64,000 nucleotides of DNA, from the NCBI GenBank assembly GCA_963662175.1, contig OY759218.1:25566051-25630050 (forward strand), given 5' to 3'. This document shows, piece after piece, positions 46,921-57,734 of this stretch (position 1 is its first letter; the number at the start of each line of letters is the position of its first letter). The stretch comes from Aradus depressus (lineage: Eukaryota; Arthropoda; Insecta; Hemiptera; Aradidae). Position numbers and translations under genes: made by a program. A model generated the notes under the pieces. It was not told the origin of the DNA. It was given only the letters and a program-made list of their open reading frames with translations, and searched no databases.

Positions 46921-47574
46921 TCAGAGTTTATAATTCAAAATGACCATGTATGGACTTTGAACTTGATAGTTTATATTTTGGTCGATAATTGTGGTAGAGA
47001 AGAAACATTTAGGACATGATAAGCTTACTAAATGCTTTATACCTACCCATAAATTTAGAATATGTTCGAAGAGTCTCATTTGCCATGGAATGAATCGTAT
47101 GTGTATTTATAGATATATTAATGTATATACGTGTTTAATTATATATTTTGTGGACTAAGGGCTGTGATCGTTGGTTGGGAATTTAAGAAAGAATGCGCAT
47201 GACTATTTAACTATTGTTTTTACTTATTTAACTATTTTCATTGTAAAGACAATATAATAAATGCTATCTATTATAAAAATGTTTTTATTTATTTTTTCTT
47301 ATTCCTCTTTATTCAGTAGAAAGAACCTTCAAGTGTCCAGCTTTCCTTGTCGTCACGATATCTAAACTGAATTAAACAGTCCTGAAATTTACATTGATTA
47401 GGGACTCTGGCATTCACATTCATTAGTTTCTGTGAACACGGGCTGCAGAACCAGAAGTATGTAGCGTGCATTTAACTTATTTGTACTCTACGAAGAAAAT
47501 AAAAATTAAATTTGAGAGATTTATCATTTGACCATTTTTTCATTGACCATGCGGGATGTGGAGAGTCGTATCAG

Positions 47575-48305
47575 GGTCCAATCCGAGCTGACAAACACAT
47601 GGTCTGAGGCGGGTGATGCGCTGGTCTGCCTCCTGTTCGATGTATGTAGCCTTGGGGAAGTTGGTGAGGTACTCTAGCGTCCAGACCAACGGACACATCC
47701 ATCCATGTAAACATCATACCCCGGTTAGAGTGAGACCTAAGAAGCTCTTTCAAGGCTCTTGAGGCGGCGGCTAGGCGAATGGGCTTAACCGAAAGCAAAA
47801 CAAAACACATGGCAGCAGGAGCCAGACGAAGATAAAACCTGAACCATCTTCAAGTCCCTGGGTATTTATTCGAGACGGTAAGGGGTAGTTCCACTTTGGC
47901 CCTAAAGACCAGCCCAATGACGTGCGGGCAGAGGACGGCCGGAGGACACTTGCTGCTAGCCGAAGTTACTATGGCCAGTAGTCTTGGCAACTCCCCAGGG
48001 ATATGAAGTGCTGCACTACTTCTTCAATTCCCTTGAAATTTCTTTCAGCTTGTTCAATTCGGTTCTATCGACTGCACCGGAAGTGTAATGTTATATGATA
48101 ATTACACTTAAAAACAATAAAAAAAAAAAAAACCTATGTTTTTACAAAAATATTGTCTATTTCACTAAATATATATAATATGGGAGTACTTTCGGTATTG
48201 CTTATTGTAGTATTTATTAAGTCGTGGCTGAAGATGGTAGCAATACCGAAAGTTCTCCCGTATTATTTATACTTTGTGAAATAGACAATACATTTTTTTT
48301 TTTTT
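47575..48305 (+). mobile_element. Composite element copy A: RT fragment without YADD plus hairpin end
   Basis: Left part keeps RT segment B (GDALVCLLFDV; copy B has NGLRQGDVLVCHLFNVALEK) and the later [14 protein letters not shown] region, with the catalytic YADD block between them missing. A shared 3' stretch follows (CCCAATGACGTGCGGGCAGA and onward), then an A-rich tract and a hairpin (arms 48146-48202 and 48239-48295). The whole module recurs at 63,221-63,940. Confidence 0.75.
48146..48295. repeat. Hairpin end of composite A
   Basis: Arms carry ATATTGTCTATTTCACTAAA and GGGAGTACTTTCGGTATTGC and pair with the complement at 48239-48295. The right half contains CTGAAGATGGTAGCAATACC followed by GAAA, a hammerhead-like core. 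Confidence 0.8.
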
Positions 48306-49249
48306 AACGTACGTTTTTCTTTATTTTTTATGAGAGAAGACTATATTAAGAAAAGACTATTGAAAATAACTAGTTCCCCCTGCGATGCAACAAATAGCCA
48401 AAATTTCGACAGAAGTGAGTGGGTGAATTTATTTGGGGGTATTGTACTGGTGTGGGCCTCCCCTCGCCTACGGAGCTGCCAGAAAGTCACACAACCGAAA
48501 ATCTATTAATGTTCAAATAAATAAAATCAATGCCGCGGGATCTGCGTGGTGATTTCCTTAATAGGTATTCATTTTGACAATATTAATCGATGAATCTTGA
48601 ATTTAGACATTTGTGTAAGGATTTATATCAAAAATAATTAATATAATAAAAAAATGTCACTAATAAGTTAAAATAAAAGCTGTAAAAAAAATTATTCAAA
48701 AAAATGGAAACCAGCTTAGCATACACTGGGATGCCAACTTCAATGAATATTTTGATTTAAAAAAAAAGTTTACCAACAAAATCCAAGATTGCCCACTAGG
48801 TAAATAATAGCTTATCACTTGGGTAGCCAGACACCAATAACAGTGGTAAAAGAATAAAATTCGTACAATCTTTTAATAAGTTCCTCCAATTTTTATGCAG
48901 AAATTTTCTTCCATTCTGTAATAGTCAACCTCTAGAAGAGAGGTGTAATAAGGTAGTTCGCAGATTTCAAAATTTCAGTTAGAAGGAATTGCGAGCATGT
49001 GGCACTATAGATGTGTGTTATTTCCTAATTGTAGGCATATCTTTGTCAACTAGTTGCGTTGTGAAAGATATTGTTGTTCTGTTAGTTCCGCGGCGGAACT
49101 TCCGCCAGTAAATATATTACTGTTGTCATACTTTTCGGTGGAAACCGTCACTCAAAAACTAAAATCCTTTTTTCCAGTATGGGAATAGAGATTTTTTAAT
49201 TTCAATTTTCCTAATAAAAAAGGACCGTTTGAAATAAGATAAAATATAT

Positions 49250-49511
49250 ATGAAACTAGACAAGCATTTCTTTGGATACCAATCCAATGGCACCAATATT
49301 GAAAATTCGAAGGAAAACTATTTTTTAGTTGATATTGAGTTCAAGACCATTGATTTTCGATCCTTTAATAAGTTACGGGCCAGTGTCGATAAAAAGAAGG
49401 ATCTCATGGACTTGCTTCCCCTTATTGAGATAACTTATCACAATTTGTATAAACATTCAAAAAACTAATAATTTTAAGCCGCTCGACTATGATTTAGAAA
49501 CAATTAATCCA
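49250..49511 (+). pseudogene. Short protein-like ORF with one frameshift, unrecognised
   Basis: An ORF opens MKLDKHFFGYQSNGTNIENS and runs to YHNLYKHSKN, stopping just after an A6 run. One base shift at that run would keep the reading open through PLDYDLETINP to a good donor-like CCAG|GTGAGG. Composition looks coding, but no family is recognised and no partner exon was found. It could be an exon with a sequencing indel or a relic. No codon statistics were available. Confidence 0.2.
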
Positions 49512-50149
49512 GGTGAGGTTGATAATCTTTAAAAAAATATATATAATTTGAATAATTTCGTATTTCTATTTTTTGTATTTCATATTGTCCACTTTTGTAT
49601 TTTTTTGAATATTAATTATTTGTGATTGTAGTAAAAATTGATAAAACTTCCTTTTTGTCAACATATTTGATTGTTTTGTCATCTTACTTCAATTTTAACC
49701 ACTTCTAAGTAATGTATAAACAAGGGAAGACCAGATGGAAGAACAGCAGCAAGCAGTAGGGGCGGCTTGCGAGCGACGTAGCTCTGATCAGGAGACATAT
49801 CAGAATATGGGTGAGTCAAATCCAAATAGGAGACATTCTTTTAATATTAGTTATAGGAGGGGGCGGTAATGGGAAGATGCTTGAGGTCCAGATCCCAAGT
49901 AGGACCCATGACGATCGGGTTATAAATGTCAAAAACCCATTGTCCTTTACAATATGCTCGCGAGAAAAAAAATATATATACATATATTCGTAGAGTTGAA
50001 ACTATGTTATTTAATAAAGTGTAAACATTAGTTTCACAGAACTTCCTCGAATAAACAAGACAATTAAAGAAAGAAGTAATTCACAACTATTGGCCTTACA
50101 GAGGATTTAGTTTTGTTTTTAAAGGTAGAAAAATAAAGCAAAGATTAAT

Positions 50150-50638
50150 TTAAATATTATATATTAGTTTGTTCAGCGAATGAATATAAGGTTTGTATGT
50201 TGGTCGTCTATGTGTAACATTATAATCAACCGGATATGGATTTGGTCTCCAAGGATCGGGTACGTTCAATATAAGATCACTTTTACGAAAACCTTTTGCA
50301 GGTTCTAATGGTGGATACAAATAGTATTTATTTGGCTGTACCAAATCAATAATGGGTTGAAATTTCAATTTGCCCATCGCATTTACGGATGAATTCCGTG
50401 GTTGGAGTCCTTTAATTGGATCTTTACACTTTCTTGGAAATCGGTCATTTTTCAACGTCAAATTTGGATTATGAGAGAGCGCTTTCCTCAAATGTCTGAT
50501 ACTTTCGCACCGTGGAAGACTTTGAGGTGCTCGGCCAGCTGCTGTGGTAAATGATACCCCAGGATGAGGGGGTGGCATTCCATAAAGTACTGGCTGCCTT
50601 TTAGCGTTCAAGAAGGAATCACAGGAACAGCAGAATCC
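50150..50638 (-). CDS. HAP2-like exon 4: GFCCSCD then an unrecognised 155-residue segment
   Basis: Begins GFCCSCDSFLNAKRQPVLYG behind a TTTTTCAG acceptor and stays open to a stop at 50150. After GFCCSCD the protein is basic and Pro/Tyr/Asn-rich (GMPPPHPGVSFTTAAGRAPQ, later KYYLYPPLEPAKGFRK and VPDPWRPNPYPVDYN). It has no hydrophobic helix and few cysteines. I do not recognise it. The segment could be a separate small gene starting at the ATG at 50578 (142 codons) whose upstream part happens to complete the HAP2 motif, or a genuine alternative C-terminus. Confidence 0.6.
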   Translation of the reverse strand, partial: GFCCSCDSFLNAKRQPVLYGMPPPHPGVSFTTAAGRAPQSLPRCESIRHLRKALSHNPNLTLKNDRFPRKCKDPIKGLQPRNSSVNAMGKLKFQPIIDLVQPNKYYLYPPLEPAKGFRKSDLILNVPDPWRPNPYPVDYNVTHRRPTYKPYIHSLNKLIYNI

Positions 50639-50926
50639 CTGAAAAATAATTATTCTGGGAATGATCCAAGAGGAAGTATTTCAACAAAACAATTAAAGCA
50701 AACAGTTTTTATTAGTATATTAAACAATTAGTGTTGTCAAACAAATTGCCATGGTAAAGTTTTTTTTTTTTTTTAATAAAATTGTGTACAATAATTTCAC
50801 AATAAATAATTTTTGTTTAGAATGGAACTCACTATAAATTACACGCTACTTGAGCTGTGGCTGATTTAGAGGAGGAGAAATGGTTAGTTGCCACGACTGT
50901 GAAGTTAGCATACAGTGTGTTATAAT

Positions 50927-50967
<41 letters not shown>

Positions 50968-53900
50968 CATTACAAAAAAAAAAGTTCCTGAAAATATTGA
51001 AAAAAGTGCTGCATAATTAGTGCCGAAAATCGACATTTGAAATTTTGTATGCCAACTTCACGCAGCTTACAAATTATCGCAAAACGTATAAAATGTAGCT
51101 GTTCCTTAATCCTAGTTCCCTAGAATATTAAAAAAGTCTACATCATTTATTTTTATTACATATGTATATATTTCTTTATTAGGATATTTACAATCAGTAC
51201 AACCTTCAGTAAGTGGTAGAGTAAGTGAATATGTCAAGGAATAAAAATAAATTAATGAAGATGAAAATTTGAAAAAATATTTGCATAATTAGTGCCAAAA
51301 TTGGTAGGTCAAAGGTCGCCAGCCTGTGAAGTTGCTATGTAGATAACGTGATGAGAAGAGAAAAAATGGGTCGTATCCCTTATCCTTACTCCTATTTATA
51401 TTTGGTATCTTAACTCTTAATGATATCTCACTTGACTATCGGTTGTGAGATTTATTTGAAGTGTCAAAAACAGAGAAAGTGTCTTACTCATATGCACAAT
51501 AGAAATGAAAAGAATGTTATCTATTGATAGAAGTTGAATTCACATAATATAATAAAAAGTTAAAAGCCAACTAACTCAATAACACCTGCGTTTAGTTTTA
51601 ATGACTTTCTTTGGTTCAGACTTTCTGAACATCTTACCTTTTTTATGCTGCAAGAACTATTTTTGGATAAAAGAAAAAGTAGAAAAATCAGGCTTAAACA
51701 TCCTAGCAAGATATTAATTTAACTTAGAACACCCGGGAAGGAAGGAGTGTGTGGGTTAAGTGAAAAAAATAACCCATTCACAAACCGCTTAAAATGTTCT
51801 CATATAATTTATTCAGTTAGAAGTATAAAATTGTTACTTTATATGGTTTCAAACTTTAATAAATTAGATTGACTGTGAATAGTCGGTCGGTTTGCTTGTG
51901 TTTATTTACATGTTACGTGTTTCCAAGACATCGTTATTGAAGGGAAGTGAGTAATAGTGATTGTATCACTACATGTCTAAACATTTTTAACCAGCTTTGT
52001 ACAGGAAAACCTAATTCAATATCTAAAAACTGTCCTAGCATCGTCTGTCGCTATATTTAATAACTCTTATCCATTTTAGCCTTGGTTAAAGTTGTAGCGA
52101 TTTGAGAAAGATATACAATCAGCCTCAAAATATTCTAGAATTATCCAAGTGCATGCGGTGTCACCATTTGTTTTAACTTGGCACGCCTCCTCACTGATCA
52201 TATAATTACTATTTTGAAAATACCTCACTGAATGGAATAGGTTTCCCATCAAATTTGGTTATCCCACAAGTAGGATTGTCTGTATTAGTATAACATCCTT
52301 TAAAATTTGGTGTTATTTCTTTTTGATAAATTTCTTCACTTGCTTCAGCGTTCACGATCTACAATTTAAAAAAATTGCATTTAATTACTCACACCTCTTC
52401 TACTCGACGTTTCTGTCGGCTCAGCAGTTCTCTCGACAGGCTGAACCTATTTAGATATCGGTATCAAGATTATGCCAAATAAAAACAAGCAGGTTCTCGG
52501 ATGTGTGTGTTTCGCCTCTTTGTACCCTAAATCAGAGGAAATTACTGGGCGGTATCATGGCCCCCACATTCGATTGCGGGCCCTGTAACCAGGATCAGGG
52601 TCGGGCCCCCCATCTCATCGTCATGTGCTATATTATAATTACATGGTTATTTTTTAACCCTTTTACAATTTTATTTAAACTAAAAATAGATTGTAAGGTA
52701 TAATTAATGTTACAGTATCAGTTAGATTTTAAAACCAAACTTTATTGATTAAATTATTTCACACATCAATTGCTACCGTGATTATATCATTTACTTTTAT
52801 TTTACTGAAATTAACGTTTAAATTTTTAGATTTCTTTGACTCACTAACATTAAAATAAAAATTGACAAAAACTAGTATTACGATCTAAAAAAAAATAACA
52901 TTAAGAGCTCTAAAAATTACGATGTTTGTGTGTGTTTAATACACTGGCTACAACAAAAGCTTACTTATAGCCTAACTGCCCTAAATTATCATAGCTTTCC
53001 TAGCTTTCTTTTGACTAAATTTATCAATAACATCTGAAAAGTCAATAGTTTTGGCCAATTCATTTTCAATCAGTCAAACTGATACTATGCGTCGATGCGT
53101 CTATTTTTAGAACACTGCTCTGAGGGAAACAGCTGGACAATAGGCTGGGAAATAGGAGTGGGGGAGGGTTGAGGGAGTGCGTGGGGCCCGTCTATACCTG
53201 TCTCGTGCGGACTGTTTTATACTAGTAATTTGCAAACAAGAGTAACTATCCATGCACGCAACTAATTAAATAATAACTTAATTACTCGCACAACGAGAAT
53301 ATGTATCTATTATACTAAATTTTCTTATAATTATATATTTTGCCTTTTTAAGCTATGATCCCTTGCAAAATCTACTAAAATAAAAAAATAAAAAGGACTG
53401 GAGCCGGACCCCCTTGGGCCCGGGCCCTGCAACCAAAGTTGCACCAGCCCCACCCTTGTGGGGGCCATGGGCGGTATATTAAGACTCTACAAAGGTGGCA
53501 TTTCAAACTAAGTGCGCCCCTAGAGGTCCTCACGGCAAACTTCCTAGGATAGTATCAATATCATTAATAATAATATCACAAAACTAGGCATTTTATTCAG
53601 TACAGAATTATTTATTCATTTAATTGAATTTAATCTATCCATAGATTTTTAATTGATATGCAAATGCACAGAGGTCACATAGCCTATTTTTTAAATTTTG
53701 CTTCTAAAACTACTACATGTAAAATTCATGACACTCAGAACATCGTACAGGCTCGGGACCATCGTTTAACGTCCCATCCGAAGGACGGCGTGCTTAAGTT
53801 TATTTTACCTCCCAGATAAAATAAACTAAGGGCCTCGGTCGGGCTACGAACCCACGATCTTGAGCTCAGAAGTCAAGCACGCATACCACTGAGCTACCGG

Positions 53901-56900
53901 CGCCCTCAACTTCCCTATATGCTGGGATTTATTAGTTAAGGATTATTCATCAAGGGCCTTGCCTTAATACTATATGCTGGGAAGTTAACAATATTAAGGC
54001 AAGGCCCTTGATGAATAATCAGTCAATTATTACAACTACATTTGAGGGATTAATGGAGTTTCTTGGAGTTGTTTGACCGAAGCCGTTTTTAACCCTTAAA
54101 TACTATCGTCGGTTTATAGCTGTTTACTATTAACTATACGTCGGCCAGAGTAATTCTAAGAAAAATCATTTTATTAGCAAACAATTCAACTAGATTAAGT
54201 TTCTCTCTTTACAAATACCTACAAGTGTCTTACGTTCATATGAATGACTAATATAACATTTTCTTCAATACGTCTCGCAATCTCAAATTAGAGAAACTCT
54301 AATTTATCTTCCTTATTATTTTATTATTCATCTTCATCCTTGTAATATTGTTCTTGAAGGTGTATCAGCAGTGTACACTGTGTAAAGGATTGGCCCTAGG
54401 ACACTTCCTTGGGGGACATCCGCCACTATAGGTTTATAGTCAGAGTATTCGCTACCCTGATGAGGGTAAAGTAATAAGTGTAGGGAAGAAGGTGCTTCAG
54501 CTTGAAGAGCAGGCCAGGGTACCAAACACAGTCGAAGACTTGCGCCACGTCCAGATAGGCACCTGAACAATAACTTTTGTTTTACAAAACTGAAGAAATG
54601 CGATCCGCAAGGCGAAGACTAGATCTGAAGCCGAACTGATGGTTTGGGATTGTAAACAAAATGTTAATAATTAAAGATAAACAACGAAATAAATAATAAT
54701 ATTACAGAGCTATAGCTGGTATGTTTCTCGTGCCACACCATGGCCGACACTCCCAATTGGAATCGAGTTTTTAACCTAGCATTTCTACTCACGTGCTGTG
54801 TAATGAGTGGATATGCTTGCATTACATGGTCTTGCTTTATTTTTATTACCACTGGATGTAGTAATCTTGCCCTTAGTTTCATCAGAGGGTCGTAAACATG
54901 GTCAACTACCACATATTCTTCATCTGTGACTGTCTAAAAAACAGGCATACATGTAGGTTAGGTTAGGTTTTATGACTCATGCCCGGGCTTTAATTACAAG
55001 GTCATATCGCCTACTACCAGAGCGCTCTTTCGTCACTCTGGTCGACATGAGCCCGACTCTACTGTGGGATTCCTAAATTTTGCCTACCTTAAATTTTTAT
55101 TCACCTAGGGTAGGGGTCTTTAACGAGTACCTGACATCGGACAGGCTCGGGACCATCACTTAACGTCCCGTCCGAAGGACGGCGTGCTTACGTTTGTTTT
55201 ACCTCCCAGATAAAATAAACTAAGGGCCTCGGCCGGGTTACGAACCCACGTTCTTGAGCTCAGAAGACAAGCACGCATACCACTGAGCTATCGGAGTCCT
55301 CAGGCATACAAGTAGATTGGACATAGAAAATAGCTAATTACGTTAGACAATTTATGAACATTTTCGACCCCCCTCCCCCTTCCCACTGTCACAAAATGTC
55401 ATTTTTTTCGACCCTCTCTCCACTCCGTAACATTATAATATGTCATTTTCGAATTCATATTATGAATTCGAAAATGACTACACAATTTCATCAATTCATC
55501 AATTTATTAGTGTCATTTAAGGTGTAGGGAGGACAGTTAAGTCCACAGTTAAGATTATTAATAGTCCGATAGTATTATAATGTAAGAGTCTACAGGGCTT
55601 AGGTATTATAGAAGGTAGGAGGGGGGGGGGGGGGAGGGGGTGGCACAAATTTGAACTTTACTATTTATTCAAAACAACAAAATCACAAACTGACACCTCA
55701 GTCGGACTTGGTTCTCCACGTTCTAAATTCCTCTTTACAAACAATTTTTACTTTCTTACACCTTTAGTACAAGAAAGTAATCGTACTAAAACCCGAGATC
55801 GAGTTTTCAACGGAATTTCACGTTTCAAGGTCCCCTGAACACGCTTTGACCATTTGAGAGCTCAGGAACGATTGTAGTAATGAACTCAAAATTGTATATC
55901 AAGATGTGGACCTATGTGTGTTTTATATCAAGACTTGTTTAGATTTTGGCTGAAATCAGAAGAAAATGAAGACCACTTTACTTCCGAGCCTCGTACATTT
56001 CGTAAGATAACCTAATCAAAAATGTTTTCAAGGAAATTTCCAACCATCAATGTGCCCTCAGATTTGAGATAAATACATTTCTATAGGAAATAGTTTAAAA
56101 GTATTGTTTAAATTGTAAGGCATATCAACGAATTTTAAAATATCTTTCTATTTTTAGTAGTTTTTTAAATTAAAAATGATAAAGAAAAAAGAAAATATAT
56201 GTATTGTGGTCATAAAAGGACTTTCTTATACCAGTATGAAATCATTTTGAGAAGGGAGGGAGGGACAGAGTGATCTGTAAGCGTGGTTGGTATAAGAAAC
56301 TCCTGCCACATCACAATTGTTTTTCTTAATTTTTCAAAAAACTACAAATACAAAAACCTTATTTCAAAGTTCGTTGCTATGAGTTACAATTTAAAAATTA
56401 CATATTGTCAGATATACGTATTCCTATCCTAGACATATAGTTTACATTATTCGACCCGCTATTACTTTTAACATATTTATCCTATCTTAAATCTGAGGAA
56501 TATTAGTGATTGAAAACTTTATAAGGAACAATTTTAGTAAGAATCACTCTTTCGATAGAACGAACAGTTTTCGAGTAAATCAAGGGAACGTCTAAAAATA
56601 TGTCTTTCAAAACTACATTTCAAGATGGTTTTTGGGATGTATCTCACAAACCAGACGACCTGTGAAAAATGTCATTTCATATAAATTATGTATTTTAATA
56701 TTCTCTACAACTATTACTTGAAAATATTTTTGATTAGGTCATTCACATAAGCTGTATCTTGTAAAATTTAGTTAGCTCCCGGGAAAAAGTGGTCTCAATT
56801 TTCGTTTTTCTGCCAAAATCTAATCAGACCTAAGTTAGAACATGTGACCCCTTCATTCCAAATTTCAAGTTCATTATGGGAATCCTCTAACTTTATGCAG

Positions 56901-57315
56901 TTTCTGTGTACAAGGACTAATAACAATAACATTGGTAAGGATCCAGCCTAAAGAAACAAAATATTTAAAAAATACTAGTAATACTAGAACTTACATCTCC
57001 ACAATTAATTAATTTTACTGTGACCAGAAATTTTTTTCTACAAACAATGACTTCAGAATGAAGCAATGGTTCGTCCCGATCATAGCCATAAAACTGAAAA
57101 ATCTCGTTACTACGCCCTTTTGAGTATTTAGTTTGAGAATCATGCCTGTTCTGGTACAGTCTATATGGAAATTTGTTCGGGCAATGAATAGAAATAGCGC
57201 GAACCTGAATTCTAGGAGTTCTAGACACATCTTCTTTATTGCTTACATTTTCAAAATTGTACATATAGAATAACATTGCGGTTATGAGTAAGAAAATAGA
57301 AATTCTTAATCTCAT
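50150..57315 (-). CDS. HAP2: HAP2/GCS1-like gamete fusogen with an atypical C-terminus
   Basis: Candidate ortholog of the class II-like sperm/gamete membrane fusogen HAP2 (GCS1). Four phase-0 exons give 361 residues: 56995-57315, 54793-54933, 52224-52358 and 50150-50638. The N-terminus has a hydrophobic signal peptide (MRLRISIFLLITAMLFYMY), followed by VRAISIHC, CRKKFLVTVKLINCGD, YVVVDHVYDP and a YPLITQ segment, then a Cys-spaced CYTNTDNPTCG and the hallmark IPFSEGFCCSCD across the last junction. HAP2 proteins normally continue several hundred residues to a transmembrane anchor. Here exon 4 leaves the family after GFCCSCD, with no further Cys-rich ectodomain and no membrane segment. It may be a truncated gene, an alternative terminal exon, or a splice into a neighbouring gene. 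The family call rests on remembered motifs and was not searched. Confidence 0.68.
52224..52358 (-). CDS. HAP2: HAP2-like exon 3
   Basis: 45 codons in phase 0: IVNAEASEEIYQKEITPNFK, then GCYTNTDNPTCGITKFDGK and PIPFSE. The paired Cys and the G-x-x-IPxSE end precede GFCCSC exactly as in HAP2 proteins. Acceptor TTGTAG, donor GAG|GTATTT. Confidence 0.75.
52556..53469. mobile_element. Non-autonomous hAT element in a HAP2 intron
   Basis: 914 bp with perfect 13-bp inverted termini CATGGCCCCCACA, flanked by identical 8-bp target duplications GGCGGTAT (52548-52555 and 53470-53477). Subterminal GC-rich segments (GGGCCCTGNAACC) are inverted at both ends and the interior is AT-rich without transposase. 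Intact duplications suggest a fairly recent insertion. Confidence 0.9.
53748..53910 (-). repeat. tRNA-derived SINE, copy 1
   Basis: On the minus strand the head reads GGTAGCTCAGTGGTATGCG (A box) and, about 45 bases on, GTGGGTTCGTAGCCC (B box, T-arm complementary). The body contains GTCCTTCGGATGGGACG. A copy with the same order lies at 55,142. Confidence 0.75.
53941..54020. repeat. Perfect 28-bp inverted repeat
   Basis: GATTATTCATCAAGGGCCTT.. (53941-53968) and its exact complement (53993-54020) with a 24-base loop, directly beside SINE copy 1. ATATGCTGGGA occurs both just outside and in the loop. Confidence 0.88.
54340..54650 (-). mobile_element. Jockey-type LINE RT fragment in a HAP2 intron
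   Basis: Minus-strand reading gives IPNHQFGFRSSLRLADRI, then AYLDVAQVFDCVW and VPQGSVLGPILYTVYTAD, RT blocks 2 to 4 with frame breaks. It is close to the 3,799-7,135 family ([26 protein letters not shown]). Confidence 0.8.
54793..54933 (-). CDS. HAP2: HAP2-like exon 2
   Basis: Encodes TVTDEEYVVVDHVYDPLMKL and on to VVIKIKQDHVMQAYPLITQH. The VDHVYDP and YPL segments are characteristic of HAP2. Acceptor T6AG and donor CAC|GTGAGT; 47 codons, phase 0 on both sides. Confidence 0.72.
55142..55301 (-). repeat. tRNA-derived SINE, copy 2
   Basis: Same family as 53,748-53,910, with A box GATAGCTCAGTGGTATGCG and B box GTGGGTTCGTAACCC on the minus strand. The two copies differ by scattered substitutions only, so they are separate insertions of one family. 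Confidence 0.78.
55442..55478. repeat. Perfect 17-bp palindrome
   Basis: GTCATTTTCGAATTCAT, a 3-base centre, and its exact complement. Flanked by two CCCTC.CC-rich near repeats (ACCCCCCTCCCC and ACCCTCTCTCCACTCC), each followed by CATTT. Confidence 0.8.
55760..56905. repeat. Large inverted-repeat (foldback) element, copy 1
   Basis: The left arm starts near CGAGATCGAGTTTTCAACGG and the right arm ends with complementary unique blocks (AATCTAATCAGACCTAAGTT, AACTACATTTCAAGATGG, CGTTGCTATGAGTTACAATT). The turn is at TATACCAGTATGAAATCATT and its complement, near 56.23-56.29 kb. The arms are uneven because the left arm is deleted. Right-arm sequence matches 60,373-61,190 in inverse orientation. No ORF; class unknown. 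The right end lies about 90 bases downstream of HAP2 exon 1, inside intron 1. Confidence 0.8.
56995..57315 (-). CDS. HAP2: HAP2-like exon 1: signal peptide and domain I start
   Basis: 107 codons from an ATG at 57315. A signal peptide is followed by RIQVRAISIHCPNKFPYRL and, near the end, CRKKFLVTVKLINCGD. The C-x-KK-x-LVT pattern is typical of the HAP2 N-terminal domain. Donor GAT|GTAAGT is perfect. Confidence 0.7.
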
Positions 57316-57734
57316 TTAGATTCCTTTAAACGAAAATTCTACAACTATGTTTCTAATTCATCACGAACATAACTGTAATTAAACTGAATTAAAAAATCAT
57401 AAAATTTGTTGCTAGGTTTTCAATATTTTTAGTTCGGTAATACATTTTTACACGAGAATATTTGAGTATTGTTCTGCTCAGAATAAATATATGAATAATG
57501 TTTTAGGTTTTACGTAACTTCTGTTATTCTCCAAACTACACGAATTAAAAAAATAAACTTAGAACTTCAACTTCTTCGATTTACTTAATATTTTATACAC
57601 TTGTGTAGGTGCCGGATTGATGAACGAACTCAAGTTTTTAGATCAACTGTGCGATAGATAAGTTTAGGAGAAAAGCAAAATCGAAAATTGGTTATTATTT
57701 TCTCAGATATACTTTTAGTATAAGGAAGTATTGT

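Noticed and set aside
47571..47810. 79-codon minus-strand ORF, with a similar one at 63227-63442
   Set aside because: The resemblance reflects the duplicated LINE composite, antisense to its RT remnant. It is not a gene family.
55621..55634. G-rich tract as a regulatory G-quadruplex
   Set aside because: A homopolymer G run could fold, but it is in repeat-rich sequence with no gene context and its length is likely unreliable.
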